Source of the DNA: Pseudomonas_T sp032052615
GTDB lineage: Bacteria > Pseudomonadota > Gammaproteobacteria > Pseudomonadales > Pseudomonadaceae
DNA: 64,000 bases
NCBI GenBank assembly: GCA_032052615.1
Contig: DAMBWF010000009.1
Coordinates: forward strand, 95,800-159,799
Direction of reading: 5' to 3'
The notes under the pieces were generated by a model. It had not been told where the DNA came from. It saw nothing but the letters and a program-made list of their open reading frames with translations, and did no database searches. The translations under genes were made by a program, and so were the position numbers. Positions 32,517 through 41,791 of the stretch are shown here, piece after piece (position 1 is the stretch's first letter; the number at the start of each line of letters is the position of its first letter).

Positions 32517-33773
32517 ATGACTACCCAACCCCAAAAACTCGGTGTGCATTCCGAAGCCGGCAAATTGCGCAAAGTGATGGTCTGTTCGCCCGGGCTCGCC
32601 CATCAGCGGCTGACCCCGACCAACTGCGACGATCTGCTGTTCGACGACGTGATCTGGGTGAACCAGGCCAAGCGCGACCACTTCGACTTCGTCACCAAGT
32701 TGCGCGAGCGGGGCGTGGAAGTGCTAGAAATGCATAACCTGCTCACCGAAACGGTGAAGAACCCCGAAGCCCTGAAATGGATCCTCGATCGCAAGATCGT
32801 ACCGAACCAGGTCGGCATCGGCCTGGTCAGCGAAGTGCGGGGCTGGCTCGAAGAGCAAGAGCCGCGCAAGCTGGCCGAATACCTCATCGGCGGCGTGTCG
32901 GGCTCCGACCTGCCGGGTACCCAGAGCGGCGAGATCGTCAAGATGTTCCGCGACTACCTGGGCCATTCCAGCTTCCTGCTGCCGCCGCTGCCGAACACCC
33001 AGTTCACCCGCGACACCACCTGCTGGATCTACGGCGGCGTGACCCTCAACCCGATGTTCTGGCCGGCGCGACGCCAGGAAACCCTGCTGGCCAGCGCCAT
33101 CTACAAATTCCACCCGGAATTCGCCAACGCCGACTTCCAGGTCTGGTACGGCGACCCGGACAAGGACCACGGGCTCGCCACCCTGGAAGGCGGCGACGTG
33201 ATGCCCATCGGTAATGGCGTCGTGCTGATCGGCATGGGCGAACGCACCTCCCGCCAGGCCATCGGCCAGCTCGCCCAGTCGCTGTTCGCCAACAAGGCGG
33301 TGGAACGGGTGATCGTCGCCGGCCTGCCGAAATCCCGTGCGGCCATGCACCTGGACACGGTGTTCAGCTTCTGCGACCGCGACCTGGTGACGATCTTCCC
33401 GGAAGTGGTGCAGCAGATCATCCCGTTCAGCCTGCGCCCGGACGAAAGCAAGCCCACCGGCATCGACGTGCGCCGCGAGAACAAGTCGTTCCTCGACACC
33501 GTTGCCGAGGCCCTGGGCCTGCCGACGCTTCGCGTGGTCGAGACCGGCGGCGACAGCTACGAGGCCGAGCGCGAGCAATGGGACGACGGCAACAACGTCG
33601 TGGCCGTGGAACCGGGCGTGGTGATCGGCTATGACCGCAACACCTACACCAACACCATGCTGCGCAAGGCAGGCGTCGAGGTCATCACCATCAGCGCCAG
33701 CGAACTGGGACGCGGCCGGGGCGGCGGCCACTGCATGACCTGCCCGATCATCCGCGACCCCATCGACTATTGA
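32517..33773 (+). CDS. arcA: Arginine deiminase
   Basis: This 418-residue cytosolic enzyme hydrolyses arginine to citrulline and ammonia. The nucleophilic Cys is in the C-terminal GRGRGGGHCMTCPIIRDPID. Other landmarks are FTRDTTCWIYGG, the catalytic EGGDVMPIG and NTYTNTMLRKAG. The length equals the P. aeruginosa enzyme. Its ribosome site is AAGGAGAAATGCC. It sits second in the anaerobic operon and forms the substrate for ArcB. Confidence 0.96.
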   Translation: MTTQPQKLGVHSEAGKLRKVMVCSPGLAHQRLTPTNCDDLLFDDVIWVNQAKRDHFDFVTKLRERGVEVLEMHNLLTETVKNPEALKWILDRKIVPNQVGIGLVSEVRGWLEEQEPRKLAEYLIGGVSGSDLPGTQSGEIVKMFRDYLGHSSFLLPPLPNTQFTRDTTCWIYGGVTLNPMFWPARRQETLLASAIYKFHPEFANADFQVWYGDPDKDHGLATLEGGDVMPIGNGVVLIGMGERTSRQAIGQLAQSLFANKAVERVIVAGLPKSRAAMHLDTVFSFCDRDLVTIFPEVVQQIIPFSLRPDESKPTGIDVRRENKSFLDTVAEALGLPTLRVVETGGDSYEAEREQWDDGNNVVAVEPGVVIGYDRNTYTNTMLRKAGVEVITISASELGRGRGGGHCMTCPIIRDPIDY

Positions 33774-33782
33774 TCCCGGCGA

Positions 33783-33802
33783 GGCGGCTCCACGGAGCCG
33801 CC
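33783..33802 (+). other. Intercistronic hairpin arcA-arcB
   Basis: GGCGGCTC and GAGCCGCC form an 8-bp stem with a CACG loop in the 89-base arcA-arcB gap. No T run follows. Such structures commonly fix 3' ends of processed mRNA segments and could set different levels of ArcA and ArcB. Confidence 0.5.
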
Positions 33803-33862
33803 CGCTCCCCCGCCTCCCGCGAGGCGCGGCCCCTTTCCCTAGTTGCAACGAGGAGAAGAATC

Positions 33863-34873
33863 ATGGCGTTCAACATGCACAACCGGAACCTGCTGAGCCT
33901 GGTGCACCACAGCACCCGGGAACTGCGCTACCTGCTCGACCTGGCCCGCGACCTGAAACGCGCCAAGTACACCGGGACCGAGCAGCAGCACCTGAAACGC
34001 AAGAATATCGCGCTGATCTTCGAGAAAACCTCCACCCGGACCCGATGCGCGTTCGAAGTGGCGGCCTACGACCAGGGCGCCAACGTCACCTACATCGACC
34101 CGAACTCCTCGCAGATCGGCCACAAGGAGAGCATGAAGGACACCGCCCGGGTACTCGGCCGGATGTACGACGCCATCGAATACCGGGGCTTCAAGCAGGA
34201 AATCGTCGAGGAGCTGGCGAAATTCGCCGGGGTGCCGGTGTTCAATGGTCTGACCGACGAATACCACCCAACCCAGATGCTGGCCGACGTGCTGACCATG
34301 CGCGAGCACAGCGACAAGCCCCTGCACGACATCAGCTATGCCTACCTGGGCGACGCCCGCAACAACATGGGCAACTCCCTGTTGCTGGTCGGCGCCAAGC
34401 TCGGCATGGACGTGCGCATCGCCGCGCCCAAGGCCCTGTGGCCGCACGCCGACCTCATCGAGCAATGCAATCGCTTCGCCGAGGAAAGCGGCGCGCGCAT
34501 CACCCTCACCGAAGATCCGAAAGAGGCGGTCAAGGGCGTCGACTTCATCCATACCGACGTGTGGGTCTCCATGGGCGAGCCGGTGGAAGCCTGGGCCGAA
34601 CGCATCAAGGAACTGCTGCCCTACCAGGTCAACGCCGAGATCATGAAGGCCGCCGGCAACCCAAGGGTGAAGTTCATGCACTGCCTGCCGGCCTTCCATA
34701 ACAGCGAGACCAAGGTCGGCAAGCAGATCGCCCAGCAATACCCGAACCTGGCCAACGGCATCGAAGTGACCGAGGAAGTCTTCGAGTCGCCGGCCTGCAT
34801 CGCCTTCGAACAGGCCGAGAACCGCATGCATACCATCAAGGCCGTGCTCGTCTCGACCCTCGCCGACGTCTAA
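33863..34873 (+). CDS. arcB: Catabolic ornithine carbamoyltransferase
   Basis: The start after GAGGAGAAGAATC gives MAFNMHNRNLLSLVHHSTRE and 336 residues. The carbamoyl-phosphate loop STRTR (in EKTSTRTRCAFEVA), HPTQMLAD and the ornithine-binding FMHCLPAFHN are intact. Glu106 in MYDAIEYRGF is the residue linked in P. aeruginosa to the allosteric, catabolic form. With phosphate it splits citrulline to ornithine and carbamoyl phosphate. It follows arcA after an 89-base gap containing a hairpin. Confidence 0.95.
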   Translation: MAFNMHNRNLLSLVHHSTRELRYLLDLARDLKRAKYTGTEQQHLKRKNIALIFEKTSTRTRCAFEVAAYDQGANVTYIDPNSSQIGHKESMKDTARVLGRMYDAIEYRGFKQEIVEELAKFAGVPVFNGLTDEYHPTQMLADVLTMREHSDKPLHDISYAYLGDARNNMGNSLLLVGAKLGMDVRIAAPKALWPHADLIEQCNRFAEESGARITLTEDPKEAVKGVDFIHTDVWVSMGEPVEAWAERIKELLPYQVNAEIMKAAGNPRVKFMHCLPAFHNSETKVGKQIAQQYPNLANGIEVTEEVFESPACIAFEQAENRMHTIKAVLVSTLADV

Positions 34874-34889
34874 GCGGCCACTCTCAAGC

Positions 34890-34907
34890 GCCCCGCTCCG
34901 GCGGGGC
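34890..34907 (+). other. Intercistronic hairpin arcB-arcC
   Basis: GCCCCGC and GCGGGGC pair around TCCG in the 64-base gap between arcB and arcC. There is no T run, so read-through into arcC is expected. Confidence 0.45.
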
Positions 34908-34937
34908 CGCCCCCTCATCCGATTCGAGGAGTTTCCC

Positions 34938-35873
34938 ATGCGTATCGTCATCGCCTTGGGCGGCAACGCCCTGCTCCGTCGCGGCGAACCCATGACGGCG
35001 GACAACCAACGCGAGAACGTGCGGATCGCCGTGCAGCAGATCGCCAAGATCACCGGCGACAATGAACTGGTCATCGCCCACGGCAACGGCCCGCAAGTGG
35101 GCCTGCTGGCCCTGCAAGGCGCCGCCTACACCAACGTCAGTCCCTACCCGCTGGATGTGCTGGGCGCCGAGACCGAGGGCATGATCGGCTACATGATCGA
35201 ACAGGAGTTGGGCAACCTGCTGCCGTTCGAGGTGCCCTTCGCCACCCTGCTCACCCAGGTGGAAGTGGACGCCCGCGACCCCGCCTTCCAGAAACCCACC
35301 AAGCCCATCGGACCGGTCTACAGCAAGGAAGAAGCCGAGCGCCTGGCCGCCGAGAAAGGCTGGAGCATCGCCCCGGACGGCGACAAGTTCCGGCGCGTGG
35401 TGCCCAGCCCCCGGCCGAAACGGATCTTCGAAATCCGCCCGATCAAGTGGCTGCTGGAGCATGGCAGCGTGGTCATCTGCGCGGGCGGCGGCGGCATCCC
35501 GACCCGCTACAACGACGAAGGCAAGTTGGAAGGCGTCGAGGCGGTGATCGACAAGGACCTCTGCTCCGCGCTGCTCGCCGAGCAACTGGACGCCGACCTG
35601 CTGGTGATCGCCACCGATGTCGACGCCGCCTATGTCGACTGGGGCAAGCCGACCCAGCGCGCCATCGCCCAGGCCAGCCCGGACGAACTGGAAGCCATGG
35701 GCTTCGCCGCCGGCTCCATGGGGCCGAAGGTGCAGGCCGCCAGCGAGTTCGCCCGCAACACCGGGCGCGCGGCGGTGATCGGCGCCCTGGCCGACATCGA
35801 GGCCATCGTCGCCGGCAAGGCCGGCACCCGGGTCGACGCCACCAACCGCGGCATCGTCTACCGCGAGGCCTGA
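34938..35873 (+). CDS. arcC: Carbamate kinase
   Basis: This 311-residue amino-acid-kinase family protein starts MRIVIALGGNALLRRGEPMT with the nucleotide-binding ALGGNAL. It then has AHGNGPQVGLLALQ, VICAGGGGIPTRYNDEGKLE and LVIATDVDAAYVDWGK, all typical of carbamate kinases. It transfers phosphate from carbamoyl phosphate to ADP, the ATP-yielding last step of the arginine deiminase route. It ends the arc operon, with a strong hairpin terminator 39 bases on. Confidence 0.95.
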   Translation: MRIVIALGGNALLRRGEPMTADNQRENVRIAVQQIAKITGDNELVIAHGNGPQVGLLALQGAAYTNVSPYPLDVLGAETEGMIGYMIEQELGNLLPFEVPFATLLTQVEVDARDPAFQKPTKPIGPVYSKEEAERLAAEKGWSIAPDGDKFRRVVPSPRPKRIFEIRPIKWLLEHGSVVICAGGGGIPTRYNDEGKLEGVEAVIDKDLCSALLAEQLDADLLVIATDVDAAYVDWGKPTQRAIAQASPDELEAMGFAAGSMGPKVQAASEFARNTGRAAVIGALADIEAIVAGKAGTRVDATNRGIVYREA

Positions 35874-35911
35874 CCGCGCGACCGTCGCCCCCGCGGCGGC
35901 CGTTTCCTCTC

Positions 35912-35944
35912 GCCCCCGCGCGCCGCCGCGGGGGCTGTCTTTTC
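35912..35944 (+). terminator. Terminator of the arc operon
   Basis: GCCCCCGCG and CGCGGGGGC form a 9-bp stem with a 6-base loop, followed by TGTCTTTTC. The T run is imperfect but the position after arcC fits. The stretch 35945-36137 up to fabY shows no recognised element other than a ribosome site AGGAG near 36121. Confidence 0.7.
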
Positions 35945-36137
35945 GCCGACCGCGCGCGCACGGCGTGACTCGACGGTCACCATTCACGTCAGCTAAGGCA
36001 TTCGGATCGTTCGAACCGCCCAACGGATAGCGGGTTCGACGGCCCGTGACGCCGATCCCGACCGCGCCGCCGCTCCTCTCGCCTGTCGCCCCGCCTCACG
36101 CCGCCGTCGTCGCCCCCTTAGCAGGAGTTGTTGAGAG

Positions 36138-38042
36138 ATGTCTCGATTGCCGGTCATTGTGGGGTTCGGCGGCTACAACGCCGCCGGCCGCAGCTCGTTC
36201 CACCATGGCTTTCGCCGCACCGTGCTGGAAACCCTTGAACCGCGGGCGCGCCAGGAAACCCTGGCCGGCCTGGCGGTGATGATGAAACGGGTGAAAGTGC
36301 TGGATGGCCGGTACCACGACGACAGCGGCATGACCCTGACCCCGGCGGATATCGAGACGCGCTACGGCCAGGAAATCCTCGCCTCCACCCTGGTGCGGCG
36401 CATCGAGAAACAGTACCTGGACGTGGACGCCGCCCACTGGCACAAGCAGCTTTCGATGAACCCTGAAAGCCCGCTGCGCTTCACCGCCCTGCGCAAGCAA
36501 CTGCCCGAGCCGCTGCCGGCCAACTGGACCGTGGAGCCCACCGAGGGGCCGCAAGCACGGGTGACGGTGCACGGCACCTGCGACGTCAAGGTGGACAGCG
36601 TCCGACCGCTGCCGGTGAAGTCCGCCGGCCAGTTGCCCACGGGCTTCGAGCCGGGCGAGCTGTACAACTCCCACTTCCACCCTCGCGGCTTGCAACTGGC
36701 CATCGTCGGCGCCACCGACGCCCTGCGCTCGGTGGGCCTGCCCTGGCAGACCATCGTCGACCGGGTGGAACCGGACGAGGTGGCGGTGTTCGCCGGCAGC
36801 ATCATGAGCCAACTGGACGAGAACGGCTTCGGCGGCCTGATGCAGTCGCGCCTCAAGGGCAGCCGGGTGTCCTCCAAGCAACTGGCCCTGGGGCTGAACA
36901 GCATGCCGGCGGACTTCGTCAACGCCTACGTGCTGGGCAGCGTCGGCACCACCGGCAGCGTCACCGGGGCCTGCGCCACCTTCCTCTACAACCTGCAGAA
37001 GGCCATCGATGCCATCGCCGCCGGGCGCACCCGGGTGGCCCTGGTGGGCAACAGCGAGGCGCCGATCACCGCCGAATGCATCGAGGGCTACGGCGCCATG
37101 GGCGCCCTGGCCACCGAGGAAAACCTGCGGCTGATCGAAGGCCACGACGAGGTGGACTTCCGCCGCGCCAGCCGGCCGTTCGGCGAGAACTGCGGCTTCA
37201 CCCTGGCCGAGTCCAGCCAGTTCGTGGTGCTGATGGACGACGCCCTGGCGATGGAACTGGGCGCGGATATCCACGGCGCGCTGCCCGACGTGTTCATCAA
37301 CGCCGACGGCTACAAGAAATCCATTTCCGCCCCCGGCCCCGGCAATTACCTGACCATGGCCAAGGCCGTGGCCTGCGCGGCGCAATTGGTGGGGCTGGAC
37401 GGCGTGCGCCAGCGCAGCTTCGTCCACGCCCATGGCTCCAGCACCCCGGCCAACCGGGTCACCGAATCGGAACTGCTGGACCGGGTCGCCGAGGCGTTCG
37501 GCATCGAAGCCTGGCCGGTGGTCGCGGTGAAGGCCTTCGTCGGCCACTCCCTGGCCACCGCCAGCGCGGACCAGGTGATCTCCGCCCTGGGCACCTTCAA
37601 GTACGGCATCCTGCCGGGTATCAAGACCATCGACCGCCTCGCCGACGACGTGCACCGGCGTCACCTGGACATCGTCGCCGGCGGCGACCGCCACCTGAAC
37701 GGCCGCGAACTGGACGTCTGCTTCGTCAATTCCAAGGGCTTCGGCGGCAACAACGCCAGCGGCGTGGTGCTGTCGCCGCGCCGGGTCGAGGCCATGCTGC
37801 GCCGCCGCTACGGCGAGTCGGCCTTCGCCGACTATCAGGCGCGCCGCGAGGCGACCCGCGTGGCCGCCCAGGCCTACGAGGCGGAAGCCCTCAAGGGTCG
37901 CTTCGACATCCTCTACCACTTCGGCCAGGACCTGATCGACGACCGAGCCATCGAGCTGTCGCCGGAGCGCATCGTGGTTCCCGGCTTCGCCCGGCCGGTG
38001 ACCCTCAAGCCCGATCCGCGCTACCGCGACATGCTCGACTGA
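36138..38042 (+). CDS. fabY: FabY-type beta-ketoacyl-ACP synthase
   Basis: The protein has 634 residues, MSRLPVIVGFGGYNAAGRSS. The thiolase-fold catalytic triad is visible: Cys279 in TGACATFLYN, a His in FVHAHGSSTPANR and a His in VKAFVGHSLATAS. It is much longer than FabB/F and matches PA5174/FabY as I recall it. FabY starts fatty acid synthesis in P. aeruginosa in place of FabH by condensing acetyl-CoA with malonyl-ACP. It is convergent with cysQ, 27 bases apart, and follows arcC as in PAO1. It is probably cytoplasmic. Confidence 0.92.
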   Translation: MSRLPVIVGFGGYNAAGRSSFHHGFRRTVLETLEPRARQETLAGLAVMMKRVKVLDGRYHDDSGMTLTPADIETRYGQEILASTLVRRIEKQYLDVDAAHWHKQLSMNPESPLRFTALRKQLPEPLPANWTVEPTEGPQARVTVHGTCDVKVDSVRPLPVKSAGQLPTGFEPGELYNSHFHPRGLQLAIVGATDALRSVGLPWQTIVDRVEPDEVAVFAGSIMSQLDENGFGGLMQSRLKGSRVSSKQLALGLNSMPADFVNAYVLGSVGTTGSVTGACATFLYNLQKAIDAIAAGRTRVALVGNSEAPITAECIEGYGAMGALATEENLRLIEGHDEVDFRRASRPFGENCGFTLAESSQFVVLMDDALAMELGADIHGALPDVFINADGYKKSISAPGPGNYLTMAKAVACAAQLVGLDGVRQRSFVHAHGSSTPANRVTESELLDRVAEAFGIEAWPVVAVKAFVGHSLATASADQVISALGTFKYGILPGIKTIDRLADDVHRRHLDIVAGGDRHLNGRELDVCFVNSKGFGGNNASGVVLSPRRVEAMLRRRYGESAFADYQARREATRVAAQAYEAEALKGRFDILYHFGQDLIDDRAIELSPERIVVPGFARPVTLKPDPRYRDMLD

Positions 38043-38069
38043 GCCGCGCGGAGGCCGCTCGCCGGAGCG

Positions 38070-38891
38070 TCAGTCCTCGGCGGCGGCCAGGCGGATCAAT
38101 TCGGCGCGCCAGTCGACACCGAGCGGCAGGGCCAGGAAGGATGGGTTGAGGAAAGAGTCCCGGGGCGGGTAAGCGAGGGGGTCGCCACGGCTGTCCAGCA
38201 CTTCGCCGCCGGCGCCTTCCAACACCCCTTGGGCGGCGGCGGTGTCCCACTGGGAGGTGGGCGCCAGCCGTGGGTAGCAGTCCGCCTCGCCTTCGGCCAG
38301 CAGGCAGAATTTCAACGAGCTGCCAATGTTCGCCAGCCGCAGCCCGCCGAAGCGGGCATCGAGGCCAGCCAGCAGGCGCGCCTGGGCCGGGCTGCCATGG
38401 CGCCGGCTGGCGACCACGGTGAAGGGGCCCTCGGGCGCGTGGCGCACCTGGATCGCCCGGGGCGCCGCGCCACCCTCGACGCGCCAGGCGCCGAGCCCGG
38501 CGCCGCCGTAGTAGCAGCGCCCGTCGGCGGGAATGCCCACCACGCCGAACACCACCCGTCCCGCCTCCACCAGGGCGACGTTGACGGTGTATTCCTCGGA
38601 GCCGGCGATGAATTCCTTGGTGCCGTCCAGCGGGTCCACCAGCCACCAACGGCGCCAGCCGGCACGGGTCGACAGGGGAATGTCGGCAGCTTCCTCGGAG
38701 AGTACCGGGACCGCCGGATCGAGGGCGGCGAGGCCCTCGACCAGCACGCGATGGGCGGCCAGGTCGGCGGCGGTGACCGGCGAGGCGTCGGCCTTCTCGG
38801 TGACCGCGATACCAGTGCGCCAATACGGCACGATGGCTTCGCCGGCACGGCGCACCAGGGCAATGACGGCGGGCAGGTAGGGATGGCTCAC
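38070..38891 (-). CDS. cysQ: 3'(2'),5'-bisphosphate nucleotidase
   Basis: This 273-residue protein of the inositol-monophosphatase superfamily begins MSHPYLPAVIALVRRAGEAI. It has the metal-binding motifs LSEEAAD, WLVDPLDGTKEFI and, near the end, WDTAAAQGVLEGAGG. It removes the 3'-phosphate from PAP (and PAPS), recycling the by-product of sulfate assimilation. It overlaps nudE by 4 bases and is likely co-transcribed from the nudE side. Confidence 0.92.
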   Translation of the reverse strand: MSHPYLPAVIALVRRAGEAIVPYWRTGIAVTEKADASPVTAADLAAHRVLVEGLAALDPAVPVLSEEAADIPLSTRAGWRRWWLVDPLDGTKEFIAGSEEYTVNVALVEAGRVVFGVVGIPADGRCYYGGAGLGAWRVEGGAAPRAIQVRHAPEGPFTVVASRRHGSPAQARLLAGLDARFGGLRLANIGSSLKFCLLAEGEADCYPRLAPTSQWDTAAAQGVLEGAGGEVLDSRGDPLAYPPRDSFLNPSFLALPLGVDWRAELIRLAAAED

Positions 38892-39454
38892 GGGATGAAT
38901 TCCCCGCGCTGGGTCAGCAGGTCGCGGGCCAGGTAAAGTGCCGCCAAGGCGCGGCCCTCGCTGAAGCGAGGGTGCTGCGCCAGGCTCGCCAGCTCCCGCA
39001 GGTTGACCCGCTCGAGCCCCAGCGGCTCGGGCTCGTCCCCCGGCAGGGACTGGGGATAAAGGTCCTGGGCCAGCACCACCTGGATCACCTGGGTCATGTA
39101 GCCGGGCGACAGGCTCAGCTCGGTGAGCCGCTCCAGGCGCCGGGCGCCGAACCCGGCCTCTTCCTTGAGTTCGCGGTTGGCCGCCTCCAGCACATCCTCC
39201 CCGGGCTCGATCAAGCCCTTGGGCAGGGACAACTGGTAGTCGTCGAGGCCCGCGCCGTACTCCTCCACCAGCAGCGCGTGGTCGGCATCGGCCATCGCCA
39301 CGATCATCACCGCGCCATAGCCCGCGCCCTTGCCCACGAGCCGTTCGTAGGTCCGCTCGACGCCGTTGGCGAAGCGCAGGCGCAGTTCCTCGACGCGGAA
39401 CAGACGGCTGCTGGCGACGATCTCGCGGGCGAGCACGGTGGGTTTCTGGCGCAT
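38888..39454 (-). CDS. nudE: ADP compounds hydrolase (Nudix)
   Basis: The protein has 188 residues. The complete Nudix box is GLIEPGEDVLEAANRELKEE followed by AGFGA, matching G-x5-E-x7-REUxEExGU. NudE-type proteins hydrolyse ADP-ribose, NADH and Ap3A-like compounds. The start is followed by MRQKPTVLAREIVASSRLFR, as in the E. coli protein. It is divergent from yrfG, about 100 bases apart, and overlaps cysQ at its end, a conserved trio in gammaproteobacteria. Confidence 0.92.
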   Translation of the reverse strand: MRQKPTVLAREIVASSRLFRVEELRLRFANGVERTYERLVGKGAGYGAVMIVAMADADHALLVEEYGAGLDDYQLSLPKGLIEPGEDVLEAANRELKEEAGFGARRLERLTELSLSPGYMTQVIQVVLAQDLYPQSLPGDEPEPLGLERVNLRELASLAQHPRFSEGRALAALYLARDLLTQRGEFIP

Positions 39455-39556
39455 GGGAATCTCCTGGACGAGCGGAGGGGTATCATACCCCGGCTTTTCC
39501 GATTAGCCCTGTCGGGTTTGTCCGCGACGAACCCGCCCCCACCCAGGATAGCGCCC

Positions 39557-40213
39557 ATGCCGTCTCTCGCCTGGTCCGGGATCGACACCGTGCTGCTGGA
39601 CATGGACGGCACGCTGCTCGACCTGCACTTCGACAACCATTTCTGGCTGGAGCACGTCCCCCAGCGCTACGCCGAGCGTCACGGCATCAGCCGAGCCCTG
39701 GCCGAGCAGGAGTTGCAACCGCTGTTCCGCGAACACGCCGGTACCCTGAACTGGTACTGCACCGATTTCTGGACCCGCGAGCTGGGCCTGTCGATCCGCG
39801 ACATCAAGCGCGAGGTGGCCCACCTGATCGCCCTGCGCCCGGATGCCGAGGCCTTCCTCGCCGCGCTACGCCGGGCCGGCAAGCGGGTGGCCTTGATCAC
39901 CAACGCCCACCGCGACTCCCTGACCCTGAAGCTGGAGCGGGTCGAGCTGGCGCCCTGGTTCGACCGCCTGATCAGCTCTCACGACTACGGTTTCCCCAAG
40001 GAAGATCCGCAGTTCTGGCACGCGCTGCACGCCGACTTCGGCTTCGACCCGGCACGCGCGCTGTTCATCGACGACAGCCTGCCGATCCTGCGCGCCGCCC
40101 GGCGCCACGGGGTCGCCCACCTGCTGGCGGTGCGCCGCCCCGACAGCCGCAAGCCGGACAAAGACACCGAGGAATTCGACGCGGTGGACGACTACCGCGA
40201 CTTGATGCCTTGA
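39557..40213 (+). CDS. yrfG: GMP/IMP nucleotidase (HAD family)
   Basis: The start giving MPSLAWSGIDTVLLDMDGTL yields 218 residues. HAD motifs are in order: DMDGTLLDL (nucleophile Asp), LITNAH (motif II), a conserved Lys in SHDYGFPKEDPQFW, and FIDDSLPIL (motif IV). YrfG-type enzymes dephosphorylate GMP and IMP in E. coli. The neighbourhood nudE/cysQ supports this over a generic HAD call. It is convergent with the LamB-like gene, 178 bases apart with nothing clear between them. Confidence 0.88.
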   Translation: MPSLAWSGIDTVLLDMDGTLLDLHFDNHFWLEHVPQRYAERHGISRALAEQELQPLFREHAGTLNWYCTDFWTRELGLSIRDIKREVAHLIALRPDAEAFLAALRRAGKRVALITNAHRDSLTLKLERVELAPWFDRLISSHDYGFPKEDPQFWHALHADFGFDPARALFIDDSLPILRAARRHGVAHLLAVRRPDSRKPDKDTEEFDAVDDYRDLMP

Positions 40214-40391
40214 GGCGCGGCGCGGAGCGCCCAGCCGAGGGCGAGCGGCGCCCGCCTGTCGCTTCGTGTTTCCGGCGAGCCTGGTCGGCCCTTACGGCGT
40301 CTGGCAAGGTCGCTCGCCAATGGCGCGGGAACCGCGCCTCGCCCTGCGCTTGTGCTGGAGTCGGCCCCACCGGCGGCAGCCGAGCGCGGCC

Positions 40392-41612
40392 TCACCACCA
40401 AGTCTCCAGTTGCACGCCGAAATTCGAGCCATGCCGGCTGGCGTCGAACACGCCGGTTTCCGACAGGGTGTCGCCCGGCTCCGCCGCCTCTTGGGCGGCG
40501 CGGTTCCACTGGGCGTAGGTGTAGTAGAGCCGCACTTCCGGACGGGTCATGAAGGCCGGGCCGACACTGAGGGTCGGCGCCACGGTGAATTTGGTCAGGC
40601 GGCGGGTCGCCCCATGCTCCGGCTCGATGCTGTCCTGGCCAGCCTCCACCACGAACTTGAAATGCTCGCTGAAGGCATAGGCCGGGCGGATGCCGAACGA
40701 ACGCCAGGTCCGCTCGCCCTCGGGCAGGCGGTCCCGCTGTACCAAGGCCAGCACCTGGCCGCCGAAGCGCTCGGTGATCTGCCAAATCACCGTGTCCAGC
40801 ACCCGCAGGCTGCGGGTGTGGCGGTCCTGGGTCAGCGGGCCCGTCTGCCCCAGGCCGGTGCCCGGCCCCTGGCCGTACTGCCCCACCAAGCGGTTCTCGC
40901 CGCCGAGGAAGCCGTCCTGGACGTGCTCGGCGGTGAACGACCAGCCGCTGTGGGCGCCGCGCACCTGACCGGCCTTCTGCACATAACTCAGGCCCAGCTC
41001 CACGGCGCCGCCGGGGTTGGTTTTCAGACCGCCGAGGTTGAAGTCATGGCGGTTGGCCTTGTCCGGCTGGTCGATGGTGTCCTCCCGCAGGAAGGCGTAG
41101 CTGAACGTATAGGGCCCCACCGGCAGGTCCTCCAGGCCGAAACCGATGCCACTGGGGTTCCAGTAATAGAAGTCGTTGATATGCACATCGTGACGCTTGT
41201 AGTAGCGACGCCCCGCCCACAGCGAGCCGCCGTTGAGGGCCGTCGGTTGCAGCGCCGCCCAGAGTTGGGGTAGGCGCGCCCGGCCGTTGTCGCCGTCGAA
41301 GGACGGGGAGCGGTCGTAGTAATGGGTCAGGCTGGCCATGCCTTCCAGCTTGAGCGTGGTGCCGTCGGCGCCCTTGTACACGTCGTCCGACAGCTGCAGC
41401 TCCCAGTAATCCTCGCACTCGTTGCCGAGCCGGTACTTGGCCGGCGCGCCGGGTAACTGGAAGCAGCCCTGACGCCCGCCCACATCCGCCCCGCCCAACC
41501 CGGACCGGCCATACCCCTTGAACTCCCAGGCCCCGCACAGCGGCGCCGAGGCCATCACGAGTGCCGCCAGCGCTACGCCGCCCTTCCGTTTCCCCGCCAT
41601 CGTCCTTGTCAT
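40392..41612 (-). CDS. LamB-like carbohydrate porin
   Basis: This 406-residue outer-membrane protein has a signal peptide (MTRTMAGKRKGGVALAALVM, cleavage near PLCGA). The mature N-terminus EFKGYGRSGLGG, then GCFQLPGAPAKYRLGNECED, closely follows the start of E. coli maltoporin LamB. Repeated amphipathic strands and a C-terminal aromatic pair (QLETWW) fit an 18-strand barrel. An alternative start is MAGKRK at 41600. It should let oligosaccharides or sugars diffuse inward. It is divergent from a sugar-type MFS gene, which supports a sugar-uptake unit. Confidence 0.85.
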   Translation of the reverse strand: MTRTMAGKRKGGVALAALVMASAPLCGAWEFKGYGRSGLGGADVGGRQGCFQLPGAPAKYRLGNECEDYWELQLSDDVYKGADGTTLKLEGMASLTHYYDRSPSFDGDNGRARLPQLWAALQPTALNGGSLWAGRRYYKRHDVHINDFYYWNPSGIGFGLEDLPVGPYTFSYAFLREDTIDQPDKANRHDFNLGGLKTNPGGAVELGLSYVQKAGQVRGAHSGWSFTAEHVQDGFLGGENRLVGQYGQGPGTGLGQTGPLTQDRHTRSLRVLDTVIWQITERFGGQVLALVQRDRLPEGERTWRSFGIRPAYAFSEHFKFVVEAGQDSIEPEHGATRRLTKFTVAPTLSVGPAFMTRPEVRLYYTYAQWNRAAQEAAEPGDTLSETGVFDASRHGSNFGVQLETWW

Positions 41613-41791
41613 CGCCCCCCCTTCCCATGCCCCTCGATCCCTTGCTCAGGGTCAGACCGGCCGCCTCGCCAAGAGTGCGGCCACGGCGGCCTGAACTCTG
41701 CCGCGCGCGGCGAACTCCATACAGCAAAGGCCACGCACCGCGCCGGCCGCCCACGCCCGGGAGCCGGGCCCATGAGAACAAGGACGACGCC

